Origin: Actinomycetota bacterium
GTDB lineage: Bacteria; Actinomycetota; Acidimicrobiia; IMCC26256; JACDBD01
Length of the DNA stretch: 6,060 nucleotides
Assembly (NCBI GenBank): GCA_013695115.1
Contig: JACDBD010000130.1
Span: 1-6,060 of the forward strand
Direction: 5' to 3'
A program made the translations under genes and the position numbers. The notes below the pieces were generated by a model, which did not search any database, was not told the origin of the DNA, and saw only the letters and a program-made list of their open reading frames with translations. This document shows, piece after piece, positions 1-5,782 of this stretch (position 1 is its first letter; each line of letters opens with the position of its first letter).

Positions 1-142
1 CGGCGCCCAGCCCGCGCAGCTCGCTCGGCGCTTCGACCCATCGCTCCGCCGGGATCAGGTAGTCCCGTTGGGGCAGCGGCGGCAGGTCGTCGGTGTGGTA
101 ATCGGTCGTGACCGGCGGGCGGTCCTCGGGCGCAGTCGGCAT
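1..142 (-). CDS. Unrecognised protein, N-terminal fragment (runs off left edge)
   Basis: Reading the minus strand from the ATG at 142-140 gives 47 uninterrupted codons to the window edge. Almost every codon ends in G or C, which matches the real genes here and supports coding. The N-terminus is acidic and proline-rich (begins MPTAPEDRPP, with TDDLPPLPQRDYLIP further in) and shows no signal peptide or membrane segment. A GGAGGAG Shine-Dalgarno-like run lies at 161-155 on the minus strand, 12 nt before the ATG, which is slightly long but usable. The gene is divergent from the aldolase at 244. I do not recognise the family from this fragment. The start could differ if the long spacing is real, but no better in-frame start is visible. 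Confidence 0.62.
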   Translation of the reverse strand, partial: MPTAPEDRPPVTTDYHTDDLPPLPQRDYLIPAERWVEAPSELRGLGA

Positions 143-243
143 TCTTCCTGGTCACTCCTCCGCCGTCCCGCCCTCGGGTTGGTCGCTCCGCTGCGGCCGG
201 GCACGGCTGCGCTTCGTTCCGTTCAGTGCCATGCTCGCGCACC
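143..243. promoter_or_regulatory. Divergent intergenic region
   Basis: This gap separates the minus-strand gene starting at 142 from the plus-strand aldolase and must hold both 5' control regions. The minus-strand GGAGGAG at 161-155 is the only good ribosome-binding site. The plus-strand side has no Shine-Dalgarno and no TA dinucleotide at all. A weak -10-like CATGCT at 230-235 lies 8 nt before the GTG at 244, the same spacing as the TANNNT hexamers before the phosphatase and the first amidase. A small palindrome CCGC-T-GCGG is at about 187-195. No convincing -35 element is seen, so promoter placement is tentative. Confidence 0.35.
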
Positions 244-1236
244 GTGGAGATTCAGGACCTGGCAACGCCCGCGCTGATCGTGGACGCCGTCGCGTTCAGC
301 GACAACCTCGACGCCATGGCCGCGGCCCTCCCGGGTTCGCGCTGTCGGCCCCATGTGAAGGCACACAAGACGACCGCGCTCGCGCGTGAGCAGGCCAAGC
401 GCGGGCACCACCACTTCACCTGCGCGACCCCCCGCGAGATGATCGGCATGGCCGGCGCCGGTCTCGGCGACGATCTCCTCCTCGCCAACGAGGTCGTTGA
501 CCCCGACCGGCTCCGTCGCCTGGCCGAGCTCGACGCGCGCGTCACGGTGGCGGTGGATTCGAACGAGACGATCGCGGCGGCGGCGTCCGCGGGCATCCGC
601 GAAGTGCTCGTGGACGTCGACGTCGGCTGTGTCCGCTGCGGCTGCCGGCCCGACGACGCCGGACGGCTCGCGGACGAGGCCCGCGCCCGCGGTCTCGAAG
701 TCCGCGGCGTCATGGGATACGAGGGCCACGTCATGGGCGTCGAGGACCAGGCGACGCGCGCCGAGCAGACCGAGCAGGCCATGGAGCTTCTGCTGGCAGC
801 CCACGGCGACGTCGGCGGCGAGATCGTGTCGGCCGGGGGAACGTGCAACTTCGACATCAACACCTGGGCAACCGAGATCCAGGCGGGGACGTACGCGCTC
901 ATGGACACGGCGTACGCCTACGCCGACCTTCCGTTCCGCCCCGCGCTGTCGCTGCGGGCGACCGTCATCTCCGTGTCCGACGACTGGGCGGTCGCCGACT
1001 GCGGCCTGAAGGCCCTCGCCCTCGACCACGGCAATCCCACTGTCGAGGGTGCGACGGTCTGGTTCTGCTCGGACGAGCACGTGACGTTCGCCCCGGACAA
1101 ACCGGTCAAGGTGGGCGACCACGTCCGCGTGATACCGGCTCACATCGACCCCACCGTGGCCAAGCACGAGCGCATGCACCTGGTCGACGGCGAAACCGTC
1201 GTGGACACCTGGGAGGTCGACCTGCGCGGCTGGTGA
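244..1236 (+). CDS. D-threonine aldolase / D-serine dehydratase-like PLP enzyme (alanine-racemase fold)
   Basis: Predicted cytosolic fold-type III PLP enzyme, expected to cleave D-threonine or related D-3-hydroxy amino acids to glycine plus aldehyde, or to dehydrate them. Numbered from the GTG at 244 (330 residues), the start has the family pattern (TPALIVD, about 8-14). The PLP lysine is K39 in RPHVKAHKT, and a family arginine is R131 in the VGCVRCG stretch. The phosphate-binding loop is SAGGT at 196-200, followed by EIQAGTYALMD. The C-terminal metal-binding domain ends with H300-x-D302 in VIPAHIDPT. Characterised D-threonine aldolases bind Mn2+ with H-x-D, whereas DSD1-type D-serine dehydratases use H-x-C with Zn2+, so aldolase is favoured. 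At 330 residues it is somewhat shorter than the roughly 370 usual for the family. An in-frame GTG at 226 would add six residues; 244 fits the family N-terminus better. Neither start has a Shine-Dalgarno. The substrate is not proven by sequence. Confidence 0.86.
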   Translation: MEIQDLATPALIVDAVAFSDNLDAMAAALPGSRCRPHVKAHKTTALAREQAKRGHHHFTCATPREMIGMAGAGLGDDLLLANEVVDPDRLRRLAELDARVTVAVDSNETIAAAASAGIREVLVDVDVGCVRCGCRPDDAGRLADEARARGLEVRGVMGYEGHVMGVEDQATRAEQTEQAMELLLAAHGDVGGEIVSAGGTCNFDINTWATEIQAGTYALMDTAYAYADLPFRPALSLRATVISVSDDWAVADCGLKALALDHGNPTVEGATVWFCSDEHVTFAPDKPVKVGDHVRVIPAHIDPTVAKHERMHLVDGETVVDTWEVDLRGW

Positions 1237-1272
1237 CCCGGTTCCGTCGGGTCTCGACGGTCACCGGTAACC
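1232..1272. repeat. Dyad and GGTnACC heptamer cluster after the aldolase
   Basis: Three related heptamers occur in 41 bp: GGTGACC (1232-1238, containing the aldolase stop), GGTCACC (1259-1265) and GGTAACC (1266-1272). The first two are perfect inverted repeats of each other. Between them CCGTCG (1244-1249) and CGACGG (1255-1260) form a 6-bp stem with a 5-nt loop, and GGTGA/TCACC can pair outside it across a one-sided bulge. No T-run follows, so it is at best a weak terminator. It could instead be an operator for the phosphatase gene. Confidence 0.35.
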
Positions 1273-1281
1273 TCTCCGGCC
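1268..1281 (+). promoter_or_regulatory. Putative -10 element for a leaderless phosphatase message
   Basis: The hexamer TAACCT (1268-1273) matches the actinobacterial TANNNT -10 pattern. It ends 8 nt before the GTG at 1282, so initiation at the usual distance would fall on or next to the start codon. No Shine-Dalgarno is present, which fits a leaderless mRNA. No good -35 hexamer lies at 16-18 bp spacing. The element is also part of the palindrome GGTAACC. Confidence 0.4.
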
Positions 1282-2490
1282 GTGACCCTGCGGCGGCGCT
1301 TCTTCTTCGTCTTCGCGCTCTACTTCGCGATCGTGCTCGCGGGTTCCGGGCTTGTCGTCCGGCAGGTCCAGCTGCGCGACAACCTGATCGACCGGGAGGA
1401 GCAGCTCCTCGCCGACGGGCTCGATCGGGGCGAACAGGACGAGTTCGAGGCCGCGCAGGCCCGGCTGCACGAGCTGCGCAACGAGCTGAACGGCATCGTC
1501 GCGGGCACGCTCGCGGCCGCATTGCTCGCCACGGTCTGGGCGGCGTTCGGCCTGCGCCGGTGGGTCCTTCGTCCACTCGACCGGATCGGCGGGGCGATCC
1601 GGACGGTGCGGACCGGTGCACGCTACACCACCGTCCCGACGACCGGTCCGCCGGAGATCGCCCGCCTCGCCAGCGATGTCGAGAACCTGCGCCGGCTGCT
1701 GAACCGGGAGATCCTCGAGGCGGTACGGGCGCGAGAAGCCGTGGAAGAGAGCGCGAACGTGGTGCTCAGCCTGCAATCGCAGCTGGAGCCCGAGGACGAG
1801 CCACTCCCGGACGACTGGACCGTTGCCGGGCAGGTCGAGCCGGCCGAGGGAGTGGTGGCCGGCGACTGCTACGACGTCGTGCGGGTGAGCGCGTCGCAGC
1901 TCGGACTGGTGGTCGTCGACATCTCCGGCCACGGCGCGGTGCCGGGGATCCTCGCACTCCGCTGCCGCGAGCTCCTGCGCGCCGCCCTCCGCAACGGCCT
2001 CGATCCTGGCGCCAGCGTGCAATGGGCGCGCGAGCAGCTCGATGACCTCGGCGACGAGACCTTCCTCTCGGCCTTCGTCGCCGTCGCCGACCTCGCCACC
2101 GGCGGCCTCCGCTACGCCAACGCCGGCCACCCACCCGCGCTCCTGTGCGCAGAGGAGGAAGCGGTCGAGCTCATGCCGACCGGACCGATCGTCGGTCCTG
2201 TCGACGGGACGTGGACAACCGCGCACACCACCATCACCACGGGCGACACGCTCGCCATCTACACCGACGGGTTGATCGAGGTGCGGAACGACCGGCGCGA
2301 GGAGTTCGGGCTCGACCGGCTGGTCGAGCTGGTCTGCGGCGCGTCATGCGACGAAGCCGAAGCCATCGTGAAACGTGCGCTCGACGAGATCACCGGCTTC
2401 GCGCCGGGACGGCTGCGCGACGACGCCACCATCGTGCTGCTGTGCCGAGGACCCCGCGCCGACCGGCCCCCGGTCAAGCGCCGTCCCTGA
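1282..2490 (+). CDS. Membrane-anchored HAMP + SpoIIE/PP2C-type serine/threonine phosphatase (RsbU/RsbP-like)
   Basis: This is a 402-residue Mn2+/Mg2+-dependent protein phosphatase of the kind that dephosphorylates anti-anti-sigma (STAS) proteins in partner-switching pathways. After a basic start (MTLRRR), the order is: membrane segment about 7-27, a short predicted extracytoplasmic loop (about 28-70, charged and helical), membrane segment about 71-90, HAMP linker about 91-145 (RRWVLRPLDRI), a coiled-coil-like stretch to about 168, then the SpoIIE domain about 180-390. Metal-binding motifs are intact: AGDCYD (D195, D198), VVDISGHG (D213), YANAGHPPAL, IYTDGLIE (D329) and LRDDATIVL (D380/D381). 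It is predicted to sit in the inner membrane with the phosphatase in the cytoplasm. It starts 45 bp after the aldolase stop on the same strand, with GTG as start and no Shine-Dalgarno. No anti-sigma kinase, STAS protein or sigma factor is in the window, so its target is unknown. Confidence 0.9.
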   Translation: MTLRRRFFFVFALYFAIVLAGSGLVVRQVQLRDNLIDREEQLLADGLDRGEQDEFEAAQARLHELRNELNGIVAGTLAAALLATVWAAFGLRRWVLRPLDRIGGAIRTVRTGARYTTVPTTGPPEIARLASDVENLRRLLNREILEAVRAREAVEESANVVLSLQSQLEPEDEPLPDDWTVAGQVEPAEGVVAGDCYDVVRVSASQLGLVVVDISGHGAVPGILALRCRELLRAALRNGLDPGASVQWAREQLDDLGDETFLSAFVAVADLATGGLRYANAGHPPALLCAEEEAVELMPTGPIVGPVDGTWTTAHTTITTGDTLAIYTDGLIEVRNDRREEFGLDRLVELVCGASCDEAEAIVKRALDEITGFAPGRLRDDATIVLLCRGPRADRPPVKRRP

Positions 2491-2579
2491 GTCGGTCTTT
2501 CTGCGCGAAAGCCTCCGGCCGAACGGCTGAGACGCGCCGCGTAGGTTTAGGAGGCGGGCGGCGCGGAAAGAAGCTGCCC
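2491..2579 (+). promoter_or_regulatory. Spacer with small hairpins, possible -10 and displaced AGGAGG before the GPGG gene
   Basis: A small hairpin CTTTC-TGCGC-GAAAG (2497-2511) follows the phosphatase stop and could be a weak terminator, though no T-run follows. A TANNNT-type -10 (TAGGTT, 2542-2547) lies further on, with no clear -35. A perfect AGGAGG (2549-2554) sits 25 nt before the ATG, too far for direct use. GGGCGGC (2556-2562) and GCTGCCC (2573-2579) can form a 7-bp stem with one G-U pair, ending next to the ATG. Its loop contains GGAAAG (2565-2570), a possible Shine-Dalgarno 9 nt from the start. Confidence 0.35.
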
Positions 2580-2723
2580 ATGCTGTTCATCTTGTGGATC
2601 ATCGCAGTCGTACTCGTCATCTGGGGGATCGTGCAGCTGACGCGAGGTGAGGTGCTCCTCGGGGTGGTCCTCATCGTCGTCGGGCTCCTCGTGGGGCCTG
2701 GCGGTGTCAGTGCCTTTTCCTGA
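2580..2723 (+). CDS. GPGG-motif small membrane protein (47 aa)
   Basis: This 47-residue, strongly hydrophobic protein begins MLFILWIIAVVLV and ends GLLVGPGGVSAFS. Two membrane segments are visible, about residues 2-19 and 25-38, joined by a short polar turn (LTRGE), followed by the GPGG motif at about 39-42. This pattern matches a family of very small actinobacterial membrane proteins named for GPGG, whose function is not established. The length looks typical of that family. The ATG at 2580 gives exactly the hydrophobic start expected. A longer reading from 2145 runs antiparallel to good coding sense inside the phosphatase and is spurious. GGAAAG nine nt upstream may serve as ribosome-binding site. 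The gene stands alone between the phosphatase and the amidases, with a hairpin after it. Confidence 0.85.
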   Translation: MLFILWIIAVVLVIWGIVQLTRGEVLLGVVLIVVGLLVGPGGVSAFS

Positions 2724-2760
2724 GTGGCGCGCGCCTGCATCACAACTTCATAGACAGATC

Positions 2761-2799
2761 GCAGGGCCCGGCCGAGGCTGACCTCGGGCCGGGCCTTGC
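2761..2799 (+). terminator. GC-rich hairpin terminator after the GPGG gene
   Basis: The left arm 2761-2777 and right arm 2782-2799 pair over about 17 bp around a CTGA loop (2778-2781). The core is GGCCCGGCCGAGG against CCTCGGGCCGGGCC, with one bulged G on the right arm and one G-U pair near the base. It lies 37 bp after the GPGG stop and matches the GC-rich hairpins, lacking a long U-run, that are often found after actinobacterial genes. Only TT follows the core, so an intrinsic terminator is probable but not certain. The base of its right arm overlaps the -35 hexamer of the next promoter. Confidence 0.6.
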
Positions 2800-2832
2800 C
2801 CGTGTACCGACCCAGACCTAGCGTCCCGGCCC
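2796..2832 (+). promoter_or_regulatory. Sigma-70-like promoter for the amidase pair, apparently leaderless
   Basis: TTGCCC (-35, 2796-2801) and TAGCGT (-10, 2819-2824) are separated by exactly 17 bp. The -10 ends 8 nt before the ATG at 2833, so transcription would start at or beside that codon. No Shine-Dalgarno precedes the ATG, which fits a leaderless transcript. This is the best promoter match in the window. Confidence 0.55.
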
Positions 2833-4275
2833 ATGACCGACGACCTCTCGCTTCTCGACGCCACCGCCCAGGCCCAACTCGTCGCCCGCGGCGACATCAC
2901 GCCCCTCGAGCTCGTCGACGCCGCGATCAACCGGGTCGAGAAGGTCAACCCCGAATTGAACGCGGTCATCCACCCGCTGTTCGACAAGGCGCGCACCGCG
3001 GCGCGGGGAGAGCTGACGGGCCCGTTCCGAGGCGTCCCCGCGGTGGTCAAGGACCTCGACGGCTCGTCGGCGGGCGATCCCTGCCACATGGGGAACCGGC
3101 TGCTCAAGGAGGTCGGCTGGGTCGACGACCACGACACCTTCCTGTTCGCCAAGCTGCGCGCCGCCGGCTTCGTGTTCGTCGGCAAGACGAACACACCCGA
3201 GTTCGGCCTCCAACCGACGACCGAGCCCCTGGTCTACGGCCCCACCCGCAACCCGTGGAACACCGAGCGCGGGACCGGCGGATCGAGCGGCGGATCCGGA
3301 GCGGCGGTGGCGTCGGGAATGGTCCCGGTCGGCCACGCCGGCGACGGCGGCGGTTCGATCCGGATCCCCGGTAGCGCCTGTGGCCTCTTCGGTCTGAAGC
3401 CGAACCGAGGTCGGATCTCGATGGGCCCCGACGCCGGCGAGAGTTGGGCCGGTTGCGTGGCCCGCCACGTCCTCACGCGATCGGTGCGAGACAGCGCCGC
3501 GGTACTCGACGTCCTCACCGGTGAGATGCCCGGCGACCCGTACACCGCGCCGCCCCCGGCGCGTCCCTACGCCGACGAGGTCGGTGCCGACACTGGCCGG
3601 CTCAAGGTAGGCCTGCTGGTCCGCGCCCCCGGTGAGATGGTGCCGACCCATCCCGACTGCGTGGCCGCGGCCGAGGACGCCGCTCGGCTGCTCGAGTCGC
3701 TCGGCCACACGGTCGAGCCCGCATCTCCGGCCGCGCTCGACGAATCCGCCCTCATGGAGAAGTTCATGGTGATCCTCACCACCTGGGTGGTGCACGACGT
3801 CAACGAGACCGCGCGTCGCGCCGGGCGCACGGTCGGGTCCGAAGACGTCGAACCCCTCACGTGGGCCTACAGCGAGCTCGGGCGGACCCACTCGTCGGCC
3901 GACTACGTCGACGCGGTCAACACCCTCCACGCTTGGAGCCGGCGGATGGCGGCATGGTGGCACGACGACGGCTACGACGTGCTCCTGACTCCGACAATGG
4001 CCGAGCCGCCGCCGGTGCTGGGCGACCTGGTGCCGCCGGCCGACAACCCGTTCGAAGGGGCCGCGCGCGCGACCGCGTTCGCCACCTACACCGCCCCGTT
4101 CAACGTGACCGGGCAGCCGGCGATGTCGGTGCCGCTGTTCGAGTCGTCGGAGGGGTTGCCAATCGGCACGCACTTCGTCTCGGCCGCGAACCGCGAGGAC
4201 GTGCTCTTGCGGCTGGCGTCACAACTCGAGACCGCCCGGCCGTGGTCCGAGCGGCGGCCGCCGGTGCACGCGTAG
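2833..4275 (+). CDS. Amidase-signature hydrolase, NylA-like (paralogue A)
   Basis: This 480-residue amidase-signature enzyme hydrolyses a C-N (amide) bond and is predicted to be cytosolic, with no signal peptide. The Ser-cisSer-Lys triad is complete: K73 in PAVVKDL, S151 in GGSSGGSG and nucleophile S175 in [10 protein letters not shown]. The 24-residue Ser-Ser spacing equals that known for FAAH and malonamidase E2. The DGGGSIRIP form and the triad positions match 6-aminohexanoate-cyclic-dimer hydrolase NylA (K72, S150, S174) within one residue, and the length is close to NylA's 490 or so. Other family marks are [22 protein letters not shown] and FNVTGQP (423-429). No cysteine lies near the position recalled for NylA Cys316, so activity on nylon oligomers is not supported. 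The true substrate is unknown. The ATG at 2833 follows a promoter that fits a leaderless start. It is followed 13 bp later by a paralogue and is probably cotranscribed with it. Confidence 0.88.
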   Translation: MTDDLSLLDATAQAQLVARGDITPLELVDAAINRVEKVNPELNAVIHPLFDKARTAARGELTGPFRGVPAVVKDLDGSSAGDPCHMGNRLLKEVGWVDDHDTFLFAKLRAAGFVFVGKTNTPEFGLQPTTEPLVYGPTRNPWNTERGTGGSSGGSGAAVASGMVPVGHAGDGGGSIRIPGSACGLFGLKPNRGRISMGPDAGESWAGCVARHVLTRSVRDSAAVLDVLTGEMPGDPYTAPPPARPYADEVGADTGRLKVGLLVRAPGEMVPTHPDCVAAAEDAARLLESLGHTVEPASPAALDESALMEKFMVILTTWVVHDVNETARRAGRTVGSEDVEPLTWAYSELGRTHSSADYVDAVNTLHAWSRRMAAWWHDDGYDVLLTPTMAEPPPVLGDLVPPADNPFEGAARATAFATYTAPFNVTGQPAMSVPLFESSEGLPIGTHFVSAANREDVLLRLASQLETARPWSERRPPVHA

Positions 4276-4288
4276 GCCCGTTCCGAAG

Positions 4289-5725
4289 ATGGACGACCTC
4301 GCGCTGCTGGACGCCACCGCCCAGGCCGAGCTCGTCCGGCGCCGGGAGGCATCGCCCGCCGAGCTGGTCGAGGCCGCCATCACCCGGATCGAAAAGCTCG
4401 ACGCCGAGTTGAACGCGGTCGTGATGCCACGCTTCGACGGCGCTCGCGAAGCCGTCGGTCGGGACGACCTGCCCGACGGCCCGTTCCGAGGGGTGCCGTT
4501 CCTCACCAAGGACCTCTGGTGCTTCACCCGGGGCGAGCCGCTCACCAACGGGATGCGGTTCCTGAAGGAGGCCGACTTCGTCGCGCCCGACGACTCGCAC
4601 CTGGCGCGGCGCTGGCGCGAAGGGGGCTTCGTGAACCTCGGGTTCACCAACTCCCCCGAGCTCGGGCTCGTGCCCACCACCGAGCCCGAGGCGTACGGGC
4701 CGACGCACAATCCGTGGGACCTGGGACGGACGCCGGGCGGATCGAGCGGCGGGTCGTGCGCGGCGGTGGCAGCCGGGCTCACGCCGATCGCCCACGCCAG
4801 CGACGGCGGCGGGTCGATCCGCATCCCAGCGTCGTGCTGCGGGCTGGTCGGGCTCAAGCCGTCGCGGGGGCGGGTGTCGAACGGTCCTCAGGGCGGCGAC
4901 CTCACCCGTTTCCTGAGCGTCCAGCTGGGTGTGTCGACCTCGGTGCGCGACGTCGCCGCCCTCCTCGACGTGGCCGCCGGACCCGAGCCCGGCGACGCGA
5001 TCATCGCGCCCGCACCGGCGCGTGCCTACGCCGACGAGGTGGGCGCCCACCCGGGACGACTGCGGGTCGGGATCGCCACCAGCCTGGGCGGCAACGAGAC
5101 CCACCCGGACTGCATCGAGACGACCGAGCACGCCGGGCGCCTGCTGGAGTCGCTCGGGCACCACGTCGAGCCCGACCATCCCGACGACCTCGACGACCGC
5201 GCCAACGGCGTGGCATTCATGGCCGTCTGGATGACCAACGCGGCCGCCGCGCTCGAGACGTGGGGAACCATGGTCGGGAGAGAAGTCACCGAGGCCGACG
5301 TCGAACCGCTCACCTGGGCCCAGGTCGAGCAGGGCCGAACGCTGTCGGCGATCCAGTACCTGGACGCGCTCAACCAGATGCAGGCGTTCACCCGGCGGAT
5401 CGCGCAGTGGTGGCACGACCGGTTCGACCTGCTGCTGACGCCCACCGTCGCCCATGCGCCTCCTCCTCTGGGCGAGCTCCCGCCACGGGGCGACAACCCG
5501 CTGGCCGACTACGGACGCGTCGTCGCGTTCGTGCCGTTCACCCCGGCGTTCAATGTGACCGGCCAGCCGGCCGTCTCGCTGCCCCTCGGCACGTCGGGCG
5601 AGGGTCTGCCGCTCGGGGTACAGCTGGTGGCGGCGTACGGCCGCGAAGACGTGTTGATCCGGGTGGCGTCCCAACTCGAGGCGGCCGCGCCCTGGGCCGG
5701 CCGCCGCCCGCCCGTCCATGCCTAG
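4289..5725 (+). CDS. Amidase-signature hydrolase, NylA-like (paralogue B)
   Basis: This 478-residue paralogue of the preceding amidase is about half identical by eye and collinear throughout, with the same start ([13 protein letters not shown]) and the same last seven residues (RRPPVHA). The triad is intact: K74 in FLTKDL, S152 in GGSSGGSC and nucleophile S176 in [10 protein letters not shown]. It keeps the NylA-type [15 protein letters not shown] block, whereas paralogue A has [15 protein letters not shown]. The stretch after the lysine also differs ([14 protein letters not shown] against [14 protein letters not shown]), so substrate pockets probably differ. FNVTGQP is at 421-427. The ATG lies 13 bp after the stop of A with only a weak GAAG-like signal and no promoter between them, so operonic expression from 2796 is likely. 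The context suggests a tandem duplication followed by divergence. Substrate unknown. Confidence 0.88.
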   Translation: MDDLALLDATAQAELVRRREASPAELVEAAITRIEKLDAELNAVVMPRFDGAREAVGRDDLPDGPFRGVPFLTKDLWCFTRGEPLTNGMRFLKEADFVAPDDSHLARRWREGGFVNLGFTNSPELGLVPTTEPEAYGPTHNPWDLGRTPGGSSGGSCAAVAAGLTPIAHASDGGGSIRIPASCCGLVGLKPSRGRVSNGPQGGDLTRFLSVQLGVSTSVRDVAALLDVAAGPEPGDAIIAPAPARAYADEVGAHPGRLRVGIATSLGGNETHPDCIETTEHAGRLLESLGHHVEPDHPDDLDDRANGVAFMAVWMTNAAAALETWGTMVGREVTEADVEPLTWAQVEQGRTLSAIQYLDALNQMQAFTRRIAQWWHDRFDLLLTPTVAHAPPPLGELPPRGDNPLADYGRVVAFVPFTPAFNVTGQPAVSLPLGTSGEGLPLGVQLVAAYGREDVLIRVASQLEAAAPWAGRRPPVHA

Positions 5726-5732
5726 CCCCGAA

Positions 5733-5777
5733 CTGGCGCGTGAAACGCGCTGGATGCCGGCACGTTTCCCGCGCCAG
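5733..5777 (+). terminator. Long imperfect hairpin between the amidases and the AtuA-like gene
   Basis: CTGGCGCGTGAAACG (5733-5747) pairs with CGTTTCCCGCGCCAG (5763-5777) over 15 bp with a single mismatch (T5741 against C5769). The interval can extend the stem: after a C-A mismatch, GCTGG (5749-5753) pairs with CCGGC (5757-5761) around an ATG loop. A competing local hairpin is GCGCGT-GAA-ACGCGC (5736-5750), extendable to 5733-5753 with two G-U pairs. It fills nearly all of the 57-bp gap, begins 8 bp after the amidase stop and ends 5 bp before the next ATG. No T-run follows. It may be a terminator, a translation-controlling structure or an operator. Confidence 0.5.
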
Positions 5778-5782
5778 AACCG

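Noticed and set aside
223..1179. A 318-codon minus-strand open frame under the aldolase
   Set aside because: It is the antisense of a gene with a complete PLP and metal site and has no family motif of its own.
843..2045. A 400-codon plus-strand frame bridging the aldolase and phosphatase
   Set aside because: Arg/Gly/Pro/Ala-rich low-complexity translation, out of frame with two convincing genes. Not a fusion.
1261..2226. A 321-codon minus-strand open frame under the phosphatase
   Set aside because: It mirrors the phosphatase codons. The plus strand carries all PP2C metal motifs, so this frame is a shadow.
2145..2723. A 192-residue version of the GPGG protein with a long N-terminal extension
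   Set aside because: The extra 145 residues are Arg/His-rich and overlap the phosphatase in another frame. The hydrophobic family start is the ATG at 2580.
2818..4173. A 451-codon minus-strand open frame under the first amidase
   Set aside because: Same antisense artefact. Low-complexity composition, no start signal and no domain.
2833..4275. Naming the amidases as true nylon-oligomer hydrolases
   Set aside because: The triad and DGGGS block match NylA, but no cysteine lies near the recalled Cys316 position, and this branch is widespread among uncharacterised amidases.
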